Shown here piece by piece: positions 1 to 5,508 of a stretch of 13,875 nt of DNA. The position numbers and the translations under genes were made by a program. The notes under the pieces were generated by a model that saw nothing but the letters and a program-made list of their open reading frames with translations, did not search any database and was not told where the DNA came from. The number at the start of each line of letters is the position of its first letter. Positions within the stretch are counted from its first letter, which is position 1. Origin of the DNA: an uncultured Actinomycetes bacterium (GTDB lineage Bacteria; Actinomycetota; Acidimicrobiia; Acidimicrobiales; Ilumatobacteraceae); contig CAIYHK010000126.1 of assembly GCA_903925985.1 (NCBI GenBank), forward strand, positions 1 to 13,875, read 5' to 3'.

Positions 1-1
1 C

Positions 2-916
2 AGTGGAATCTGGGAAGTACGTAGGTTCCCACGACTTGGCACCGATGGTGACTCTGCACACGGTGTAACTGCGCTTGTGATCCTGAACGTGGCCGATTAT
101 GACGCTGCGATGCGGCGACAAGTATCAGTGATTGAAGATGTGCAGCATTGCCTGAATACCGCAGCCGAGCAGGGAATCGGCACAGTTGTCCTGCTGTCAT
201 CAGCAATGGTCTACGGAGCCTGGACCAACAATCCGATTCCTCTCACTGAAGATTCCACTTTGCGTCCGGCACCGGGCCTTGCATACACCGATCAGTTGAC
301 CGTGGCCGAGCAACTCGTCAATGAGTGGGCAGATGGCAATGGTGACCGTCGATGTGTGATTTTGCGATCGGCTCCGGTGATGTCTGCAAATCGCACCGGT
401 GCGCTTGTGCGCGCTCTTGCAGCTGGGCTCGGAACACGGACGGCCGAGGACGATGCGCCTGCTCAGTTTGTGCATGAAGACGATCTTGCAGCAGCGGTCC
501 GTGTTGTTCTTGAGTGCAACGCAGCCGGTGTCTTCAACGTGGCACCAGATGGTGTCATCCCTGGGGATTCCCTGCGCGCTCTTTCGGGGGCGGCACCGAA
601 GATCAAGTTGCCGGAACCCTTTGCATCTTGGCTAGCGGACTTGCGCTGGAAGTTCCAACGCGGCCCCATCCCACCTGGGTTGCGGGCCTATGTGCAGTCG
701 CCGTGGACTGTATCTAACGGCAGGCTACGGGCTCTTGGTTGGGAGCCTCGAACCACCAACGAACAAGCTTTTGTTGAGGGCACTGAGTCCAAGTGGTGGA
801 CCATGCTGACACCAAAACGCAAGCAAGAGATTTCGCTTGGGTTGATGATTGTCGGTGCGGTGGCAATCGTGGCAGTAATCGGGTCAATGATTCGCCGCGC
901 TTTGAATTCGCGTTGA
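2..916 (+). CDS. NAD-dependent epimerase/dehydratase-like SDR with C-terminal membrane anchor (5' end outside the window)
   Basis: The reading frame is open to the left edge, so this is the 3' part of a longer gene. The GTG at 77 is internal and an unlikely start. The visible part follows the extended SDR (NAD-dependent epimerase/dehydratase) pattern: a helix like those in sugar-epimerase relatives, a strand ending VVLLSSAMVYGAW that carries the usual Ser/Tyr region, then a second conserved Tyr in LAYTDQL, and later an LRSAPVM strand and a VHEDDLAAAV motif typical of the substrate domain. The N-terminal GxxGxxG nucleotide-binding motif would lie outside the window. At the YxxxK position the residue four after Tyr is Leu, not Lys, so classical redox catalysis is doubtful. 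The last 30 residues hold a hydrophobic helix (EISLGLMIVGAVAIVAVIGS) followed by RR, a probable tail anchor with a short basic end. The family call is fairly sure; the substrate is unknown. Confidence 0.75.
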   Translation, partial: SGIWEVRRFPRLGTDGDSAHGVTALVILNVADYDAAMRRQVSVIEDVQHCLNTAAEQGIGTVVLLSSAMVYGAWTNNPIPLTEDSTLRPAPGLAYTDQLTVAEQLVNEWADGNGDRRCVILRSAPVMSANRTGALVRALAAGLGTRTAEDDAPAQFVHEDDLAAAVRVVLECNAAGVFNVAPDGVIPGDSLRALSGAAPKIKLPEPFASWLADLRWKFQRGPIPPGLRAYVQSPWTVSNGRLRALGWEPRTTNEQAFVEGTESKWWTMLTPKRKQEISLGLMIVGAVAIVAVIGSMIRRALNSR

Positions 917-1663
917 CTACTGCTGTTTGTGCGCGCGGTCAATCACGGCTTCGCGACGTGCGGCAAGATCTTCACTAGTGCGACTGCTGCCACCAATCTT
1001 CGCGGCGTTGCGGAGGTGCTCTTCACGAGCTTCGTGTAATGGAAGTGTGTTGAGGTATTTCCATTCTTCACGAATCGCGGCAACCATCACCGGGTCTTGT
1101 TCAGCAATTGATTCTGCAATTCGCATCGCGGTTGGCATGAGCTCTGAGTGCGGGACCACATGATTTGCTAGTCCGATTCGTAGTGCGGTCGGTGCATCGA
1201 CAAAGTCGCCTGTTAATGACATTTCAGCGGCTTTGGCAGCTCCAACCTTGCGTGGAAGATCAACCACAACTGGTCCTGGATACACGCCAACACGAAGATG
1301 GGTATCAGCGAATTTCGCGTTCTCGGAAGCAACGATGAAGTCACATGCGAGTGCTAACTCAAGACCACCAGTAACCGCGGCCCCGTTGACCGCGGCAATG
1401 ACTGGAATTTTGGAGTTGCCAGCAGAGTCGACAAAGTGGGGAATGTCGGCGAGATTGTCAATGCCAAGGTTTTTTAGGTCGAGTCCGGCACAGAAAGCTG
1501 GATCCATTCCTGTCAGCACAATCACGCGGGAGCTTTGGGCCTCATTCATCGTGGCCAGCAGATCGGTGGCGAGTTCGTAGTTGACCGCATTGCGGGCATC
1601 TGGGCGACACAGGGTTACTAGCGCCACATTGCCAATGCGCTCCAGTTTCACCGTATTTCCCAT
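917..1663 (-). CDS. Enoyl-CoA hydratase/isomerase (crotonase) family protein
   Basis: At 248 residues this has normal crotonase length. The two oxyanion-hole segments are clear: AFCAGLDL (about 56-63) and NGAAVTGGLELALACDF (about 93-109). Glu102 matches the first catalytic Glu of enoyl-CoA hydratases (E144 in the rat enzyme). The second catalytic Glu (E164 in rat) falls in FADTHLRVG, where His122 occupies the site, so the reaction need not be hydration of enoyl-CoA; a related isomerase or hydrolase role is possible. The ATG at 1661-1663 follows a GGGGGT stretch at Shine-Dalgarno distance. Only 20 bases separate it from the PDZ-protein gene upstream, so the two are probably one transcript. Its TAG directly abuts the TGA of the convergent SDR gene. 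Family confident, substrate unknown. Confidence 0.85.
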   Translation of the reverse strand: MGNTVKLERIGNVALVTLCRPDARNAVNYELATDLLATMNEAQSSRVIVLTGMDPAFCAGLDLKNLGIDNLADIPHFVDSAGNSKIPVIAAVNGAAVTGGLELALACDFIVASENAKFADTHLRVGVYPGPVVVDLPRKVGAAKAAEMSLTGDFVDAPTALRIGLANHVVPHSELMPTAMRIAESIAEQDPVMVAAIREEWKYLNTLPLHEAREEHLRNAAKIGGSSRTSEDLAARREAVIDRAHKQQ

Positions 1664-1683
1664 GTTTTACCCCCGCTTTGAGG

Positions 1684-2706
1684 CTACTTTGCGGGCAGCG
1701 CGACGTTGACCTGGATCGGCTTGCCGTCACGGATTACCGCAAACACGGCCTTGCCACCAGCGATGGTTGCAGCTGCTGTGGTGAGTGTTTGGACTGAAGT
1801 GATTTGCTTATCGCCGACATGCGTAATTAAGTCACCGCGTTTAAACAAGGTGGTGTTCGGCGCGTAGCCAACCTTCACTCCGTCTGCATGGCTTACGGGT
1901 GCGAATCCAAGTGTGTCCAGAATGTCAAGAATGCGCGCCACAGTTTCCACACTCACGCCGAGTTGGGTAATTGGAATCATCCAATGTGAGTGCGAGCGAA
2001 CCGTGACAATTCCAATCAGATGACCTTCAGTGTCGTACACCGGCGAGCCCGCATGCACTTTGTCAGAGATATTCAACGGGACAAGTGGCTGTGATGATGT
2101 TTTTGTGACGCGTGAAGCGAGACCCACTGAGCCGCGATATGTCACGCCATCCCAAACGATCACTCGATCATTGGCGACCACCTCAAATTGTTGATCAGAA
2201 GCAACGGTCTCAACCTTTGTCGGTGAGCTCCAGATTGCGAGCCCATACTCTTCATCAACGGCAGCGAGCATCATGCGTGCCTTTGAATCAGCAAGTTTGA
2301 CAAGCGTGTTCGTGGCGGCGTCACTTGATGTGATCAGAATCCGACGACCGTTTCCTGCTGCCACTGCGACCGCGGCATACGGAGTGCCATTCACAACAAA
2401 AACACCTTTGGTAGGTGGCGGCCCGAGAGGAAGTGTGGATTCTGAACTCGCCGTAGGTGTCGTGTTGTCAAGGCCCCGCTCTACGGGGCGCAGAATCTGA
2501 GCAAAGACCACTGTGGTCACCATGCTCGCAAGAGCAACCACGAATGCAATTGACTTGGACCGACTTCCAGCCAACGGGATGCTTGCCGTTTGGGCCGCCC
2601 CAAGCTCTGCGGGGTGGCGCCAGTGGCGCTCGTGAGGGGGCAGAGGCGCAGGGGGATAGAACGAATCGTCGTCGCCCCCAACTCGGTTGTCGTTTTCTCC
2701 GCTCAC
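1684..2706 (-). CDS. Membrane-anchored trypsin-fold/PDZ protein, probable pseudoprotease (HtrA-like)
   Basis: Visible order in 340 residues: an acidic, proline-rich cytoplasmic N-terminus with the actinobacterial HWRHPAELG motif (28-36); one membrane helix (about 52-72, SIAFVVALASMVTTVVFAQI); a Ser/Thr/Pro linker; a trypsin-like double-barrel region (about 100-250); and a PDZ domain (about 262-338) with the carboxylate loop replaced by VGYAPNTTLF and the usual RGDLITHVGDKQI strand. This is HtrA/DegP architecture, but the catalytic positions appear lost: the TAAH segment reads ITSSDA (125-130), the DLAL segment reads YGLAIW (154-159), and the GNSGGP segment reads HAGSPV (218-223). It is therefore more likely a scaffold or sensor outside the membrane than a protease. 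Start is GTG at 2706; an in-frame stop lies three codons upstream. It is first in a pair with the crotonase gene and diverges from moaE. Confidence 0.8.
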   Translation of the reverse strand: MSGENDNRVGGDDDSFYPPAPLPPHERHWRHPAELGAAQTASIPLAGSRSKSIAFVVALASMVTTVVFAQILRPVERGLDNTTPTASSESTLPLGPPPTKGVFVVNGTPYAAVAVAAGNGRRILITSSDAATNTLVKLADSKARMMLAAVDEEYGLAIWSSPTKVETVASDQQFEVVANDRVIVWDGVTYRGSVGLASRVTKTSSQPLVPLNISDKVHAGSPVYDTEGHLIGIVTVRSHSHWMIPITQLGVSVETVARILDILDTLGFAPVSHADGVKVGYAPNTTLFKRGDLITHVGDKQITSVQTLTTAAATIAGGKAVFAVIRDGKPIQVNVALPAK

Positions 2707-2715
2707 GAATCACGA

Positions 2716-2721
2716 ACACTA
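2716..2721 (-). promoter_or_regulatory. Candidate -10 box for the PDZ-protein gene
   Basis: On the minus strand the hexamer TAGTGT lies nine bases before the GTG start of the PDZ-protein gene, fitting a TANNNT actinobacterial -10 element and a transcript with almost no leader. No good -35 hexamer is visible at the expected distance. The call rests on position and one short motif only. Confidence 0.3.
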
Positions 2722-2728
2722 CTTTCGA

Positions 2729-2753
2729 GTCACCCCAAAAGAACCGTCACCCC
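2729..2753. repeat. Pair of 8-bp direct repeats (GTCACCCC) in the divergent intergenic region
   Basis: GTCACCCC occurs at 2729-2736 and again at 2746-2753, 17 bases apart start to start, inside the 89-base region between the divergently transcribed PDZ-protein gene and moaE. The pair lies just upstream of the candidate minus-strand -10 box. A tandem operator is possible, but eight bases twice could also be chance. Confidence 0.4.
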
Positions 2754-2783
2754 GACATAAGGCGCGGGTTCAGACCTGCGGAG

Positions 2784-2789
2784 TACGCT
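2784..2789 (+). promoter_or_regulatory. Candidate -10 box for leaderless moaE-orf-mreB transcript
   Basis: TACGCT fits the TANNNT consensus and ends six bases before the GTG at 2796, so transcription would begin at or next to the start codon. This arrangement is common for leaderless actinobacterial genes. No convincing -35 box is seen. The spacing is the main reason to prefer the 2796 start for moaE. Confidence 0.4.
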
Positions 2790-2795
2790 CGGAGC

Positions 2796-3305
2796 GTGCC
2801 CATCTCGTCTGCCGACAACAACACCGGTGCCAAAGGCGATACCTGGGTCATGCTCACGGCAGAAAAACTTGAGCCTGGAGTGCTCTATGAGTGGGCAGTT
2901 CACCCATCATGTGGCGCCATCGTGTTGTTCTCTGGCACTGTGCGTGACCACGCTGAGGGACGAAGTGATGTTCAATCACTCACCTATGAGGCCTACGAGT
3001 CGCAGGTCGTGCCACGTTTTGAGACAGTTGTTACCGAAGCGCGAGCTCAGTGGCCCGACATTGTGAAAGTTGCTGTCCACCACAGAATCGGCAACCTCAA
3101 TCTTGGTGAGTCTTCTGTTCTAGTTGTTGTTTCATCGCCGCATCGCCCCGAAGCATTTGAAGCTGCCAGATTTTTGATTGACATACTCAAGGCATCGATT
3201 CCGATCTGGAAAAAGGAACACTGGGCGGACGGCAATGACTGGGGCACTAACGCACACGAGTTAGTGAACATTGAAGAGTTCAAGTCAGTAGGGGGTGTGA
3301 AGTGA
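2796..3305 (+). CDS. moaE: Molybdopterin synthase catalytic subunit MoaE
   Basis: MoaE is the large subunit of molybdopterin synthase. With MoaD-thiocarboxylate it adds two sulfurs to precursor Z (cPMP) in the cytoplasm. Conserved blocks are present (numbered from the internal ATG at 2850): FSGTVRDHAEGR (27-38), HHRIG (77-81) with the His-Arg pair, and SIPIWKKEHW (116-125) with the catalytic Lys region. The GTG at 2796 gives 169 residues and has a good leaderless -10 box; the ATG at 2850 gives 151 residues, closer to the usual length, but lacks a good Shine-Dalgarno site. The reading frame stays open upstream to 2457, but that extension runs antisense through the PDZ-protein gene and is not expected to be translated. 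No moaD, moaA or moaC lies in the window. The stop overlaps the next gene (GTGA), so the genes are translationally coupled. Confidence 0.92.
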   Translation: MPISSADNNTGAKGDTWVMLTAEKLEPGVLYEWAVHPSCGAIVLFSGTVRDHAEGRSDVQSLTYEAYESQVVPRFETVVTEARAQWPDIVKVAVHHRIGNLNLGESSVLVVVSSPHRPEAFEAARFLIDILKASIPIWKKEHWADGNDWGTNAHELVNIEEFKSVGGVK

Positions 3306-3529
3306 TTGCACTCGGTGCGACTTTTGCATTCGCCGTTCTTGCGTTGTTGTCATTCGCAGCACTTGTTGCAACTTTCTATGCTGACCAACACAAGTCCCGT
3401 CGCGGGGATGTGGGGATGCAACGGTTTCACCGCCATATCAATGCACTCAACACTGAGCATCGACGCGAATCAATAAGCCGGATGCGTGATGAGACCAAGC
3501 CGCATGGGGAGCGCCGTTATGGCCCGTGA
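3302..3529 (+). CDS. Small single-pass membrane protein of unknown function, between moaE and mreB
   Basis: A 75-residue product. Residues 2-26 form one hydrophobic helix (ALGATFAFAVLALLSFAALV), followed by a highly charged, basic tail rich in Arg and His. The expected topology is N-out with the tail in the cytoplasm, or a signal anchor. I recognise no family. Two things support it as real: the GTG start overlaps the moaE stop in a GTGA arrangement, and its TGA lies 11 bases inside mreB, so it is coupled on both sides. A partner or membrane recruiter for MreB is a reasonable guess from position only. Confidence 0.65.
   Translation: MIALGATFAFAVLALLSFAALVATFYADQHKSRRGDVGMQRFHRHINALNTEHRRESISRMRDETKPHGERRYGP
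3506..3511 (+). promoter_or_regulatory. Shine-Dalgarno site fixing the mreB start
   Basis: GGGGAG lies seven bases before the ATG at 3519. It selects MARDLAIDLG as the MreB N-terminus over the in-frame upstream starts at 3486, 3489 and 3504, and it sits inside the coding end of the small membrane protein gene. Confidence 0.6.
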
Positions 3530-4523
3530 CCTTGCAATTGACCTCGGCACCGCGAACACCTTGGTTTATATGAAGGGTCGCGGGATTGTCCTTAACGAAC
3601 CCACTGTGATTGCGGTGAACAAGCGCACCGGAGAAGTGCTTGCTACGGGCAACGAGGCTCGCGAAATGATCGGCCGAACCCCGGCAAACATCGTTGCTGT
3701 AAGGCCTTTACGTGGTGGTGCCATTACGGACTTTGAGATCACCGAGAAGATGATTCGGCTCCTGCTGCAGCGGGTTGGGGTCTCTAGGTTTTCGCGCCCG
3801 AAGGTAATTATCTGTGTGCCGTCGGCGATCACCGAGGTTGAGCGCCGCGCTGTTACTGACGCCGCGCGCCGAGCCGGGGCATCTGATGCGCAGCTGATTG
3901 AGCAACCAATGGCTGCAGCAATCGGAGCGGACCTCCCAATTGAGGAACCAATCGGCAACATGGTTATCGACATTGGTGGTGGCACAACCGAAACTGCAGT
4001 CATCAGTCTCGGTGGTGTGGTGACACTGGAAGCAGTGCGCATTGGTTCGTTTGACGTTGACTCCGCAATTCAGTCTTATGTGCGACGCGAACACAATGTT
4101 GCAGTAGGAGAGCGCACGGCTGAAGAGATCAAAATTCATATCGGAAGTGCGCGCCCTATCCCAGGTGAACGAGACGCGATCGTTAAGGGCCTTGGAATCA
4201 TGGACGGCTTGCCGAAGGAGATTGTGATTACTCCTGCGGAGATTCGTGAAGCAGTTGAGCCGGTGGTCTCAGAAATCGTGCAATCAGTCAAGCGCTGCTT
4301 GGCAAAGTCGCCACCCCAATTGGCCCAGGACTTCCTGACCCGCGGCATGTACATGGTTGGTGGCGGAGCATTGTTGAACGGTCTTGCTGACCGAATTTCT
4401 GAAGAAACTCTGGTGCCGGTGCGAATGTCGGAGGCGCCACTCGAGGCGGTTGTTTATGGTGCGGGGTACTGCATTGAGAACTACTCCGACCTCAAAGGAA
4501 TGTTCATGGGGCAGCGCAGGTAA
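3519..4523 (+). CDS. mreB: Rod shape-determining protein MreB (actin homolog)
   Basis: MreB forms membrane-bound ATP-dependent filaments that guide lateral wall synthesis; in some actinomycetes it acts in spore-wall assembly instead. The 334-residue product is of normal family length. The actin-fold nucleotide motifs are all present: phosphate-1 AIDLGTANTLVY near the N-terminus, phosphate-2 VIDIGGGTTETAVISLGG (about 148-165), and the adenosine motif MVGGGALLNGL (about 278-288). There is no N-terminal amphipathic extension as in E. coli, since the motif starts at residue 6. The usual mreC and mreD partners do not follow; the next gene is convergent tesB. The gene is third in a coupled set after moaE and a small membrane protein. 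The end of the coding region (QRR and stop) is inside the first copy of a 33-bp tandem duplication, so readthrough of its TAA would add ten codons and end again in QRR. Confidence 0.95.
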   Translation: MARDLAIDLGTANTLVYMKGRGIVLNEPTVIAVNKRTGEVLATGNEAREMIGRTPANIVAVRPLRGGAITDFEITEKMIRLLLQRVGVSRFSRPKVIICVPSAITEVERRAVTDAARRAGASDAQLIEQPMAAAIGADLPIEEPIGNMVIDIGGGTTETAVISLGGVVTLEAVRIGSFDVDSAIQSYVRREHNVAVGERTAEEIKIHIGSARPIPGERDAIVKGLGIMDGLPKEIVITPAEIREAVEPVVSEIVQSVKRCLAKSPPQLAQDFLTRGMYMVGGGALLNGLADRISEETLVPVRMSEAPLEAVVYGAGYCIENYSDLKGMFMGQRR

Positions 4524-4576
4524 CTGCGCAACGTATTTGCAGTGCAGCGCAGGTAACTGCGCAACGTATTTGCAGT
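4511..4576. repeat. Perfect 33-bp tandem duplication at the mreB/tesB junction
   Basis: Positions 4511-4543 and 4544-4576 are identical, each beginning GCAGCGCAGGTAACTGCGCA and ending TTTGCAGT, with no spacer. The unit contains the last codons and TAA stop of mreB, and the second copy ends on the first base of the tesB stop triplet. Because 33 is a multiple of three, the second copy reads in the mreB frame and carries its own TAA at 4554-4556. It is most simply a recent slippage duplication. Confidence 0.97.
4514..4562. terminator. Duplicated GNRA-loop hairpins, possible weak bidirectional terminator
   Basis: GCGCAG-GTAA-CTGCGC forms a perfect six-pair stem with a four-base loop at 4514-4529 and again at 4547-4562. 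On the plus-strand transcript the loop is GUAA, a stable GNRA tetraloop. Each hairpin is followed by AACGTATTT, only a weak U-rich tail. The two copies could also pair with each other (CTGCGC at 4524-4529 with GCGCAG at 4547-4552). Position between two convergent genes fits a terminator, but without a proper T-run the call is tentative. Confidence 0.45.
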
Positions 4577-5445
4577 CAGCGTGTAACGCGTGCAAGCCCT
4601 TCTTGCACAACCGTGACCACGAGTTTTCCCTCGCGGTTGTAGATCGATCCGCGTGCCAATGCCCGTGAGTTGGAAGTGGAGATGCTGACCTGGTCATAGA
4701 GCAGCCACTCATCGGCCCTGAACGGCTGATGGAACCACATTGCGTGGTCAAGGCTTGCGAGTTGCACAGACTGGTCATTCCAGCCAAAGCCGAGTGGAAG
4801 AACTGCAGTATCGAGCAGTGTCATGTCACTTGCGTAGGTGACAATGCAGGCGTGCATCACCGGATCAAAAGGAAGTAGTCCATCGGCACGAAACCACACT
4901 TGTTGCCGGTATCCGGGTTGACCGCTACGAGTGATGGGGTCACCTGTTATGTATCGCAGGTCAATTGGCCGCGGACGGTTGTAGATCTCACCAATCAACT
5001 TCTTGTACGGCTCCATCCGTGACTTGAAATCAGGCAGGGTGTCGGGATCCGGCAGGTCGTCGGGCATTGGTGGCTGAGTTTCTGGTCCAGTTTCAATCTC
5101 TTGGAATGAAGCCTGAAGGTTGAAAATTGCTTGACCGTGTTGGATTGCAACCACGCGCCGAGTTGTGAATGATCGGCCATCACGAATGCGGTCTACGTCG
5201 TAGAGAATTGGAACTGTTGGATCACCCGGCCGCAGGAAGTACGCATGCAGTGAGTGGACTTGACGCGGAGCGCCATCAAGTGTGCGTGAGGCGGCAACCA
5301 CCGCTTGGCCAGCCACCTGCCCACCAAATACGCGCTGTCGGTTCTCGTCGGGCGAACGACCACGAAACATATTCACTTCAATCGCTTCAAGATCAAGCAA
5401 GCCCACCAGATCGTCGAGAGCAGCTTGATTTGCGTAGGCAGACAT
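4576..5445 (-). CDS. tesB: Acyl-CoA thioesterase II (TesB)
   Basis: Hydrolyses medium- and long-chain acyl-CoA to free fatty acid and CoA in the cytoplasm. The 289-residue product is a double hot-dog protein of usual TesB length. Key blocks: RVFGGQVAGQAVVAA (38-52), HSLHAYFLRPGDP (64-76), DGRSFTTRRVVAIQHGQ (89-105), and the second hot-dog from about 180. The Asp-Thr/Ser-Gln active site of E. coli TesB (D204, T228, Q278) matches D207, S231 and Q281 at a constant offset. The ATG at 5445 has only a weak AGAAG before it. An in-frame ATG at 5487 (303 residues) lies five bases from a candidate -10 box and would suit a leaderless transcript, so the true start is uncertain. The gene converges with mreB and diverges from the methyltransferase gene at 5509. 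Confidence 0.92.
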   Translation of the reverse strand: MSAYANQAALDDLVGLLDLEAIEVNMFRGRSPDENRQRVFGGQVAGQAVVAASRTLDGAPRQVHSLHAYFLRPGDPTVPILYDVDRIRDGRSFTTRRVVAIQHGQAIFNLQASFQEIETGPETQPPMPDDLPDPDTLPDFKSRMEPYKKLIGEIYNRPRPIDLRYITGDPITRSGQPGYRQQVWFRADGLLPFDPVMHACIVTYASDMTLLDTAVLPLGFGWNDQSVQLASLDHAMWFHQPFRADEWLLYDQVSISTSNSRALARGSIYNREGKLVVTVVQEGLARVTR

Positions 5446-5492
5446 GGCTTCTATGTTGTCACGCGAGGGACTCGTCAGTACGGGCATGTGTC

Positions 5493-5500
5493 CGTATAGG
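5493..5500. promoter_or_regulatory. Symmetric TATA core, possible shared divergent promoter for tesB and the 5509 gene
   Basis: The palindromic TATA at 5495-5498 gives TATAGG on the plus strand, eight bases before the GTG at 5509, and TATACG on the minus strand, five bases before the ATG at 5487. Only 21 bases separate these two opposed starts. Neither hexamer has the final T of the -10 consensus, so the call rests on symmetry and spacing. Confidence 0.35.
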
Positions 5501-5508
5501 GTGCAAAC

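Noticed and set aside
77..79. GTG at 77 as the start of the first gene
   Set aside because: The frame stays open to the left edge with SDR-like sequence before it, and the nucleotide-binding N-terminus would be missing.
2457..2795. Long upstream extension of the moaE frame antisense to the PDZ-protein gene
   Set aside because: It overlaps a well-supported gene on the other strand and shows no MoaE-like sequence before about 2838; the candidate promoter and start lie later.
3708..4139. 143-codon minus-strand frame inside mreB
   Set aside because: It is fully antisense to a strongly conserved gene and has no recognisable domain or ribosome binding site.
4511..4576. Short CRISPR array
   Set aside because: There are just two copies with no spacer between them, and no cas genes nearby.
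4284..4787. 167-codon minus-strand frame spanning the mreB end, the tandem repeat and tesB
   Set aside because: It lies antisense to mreB and out of frame in tesB; its repeated peptide arises only from the DNA duplication.
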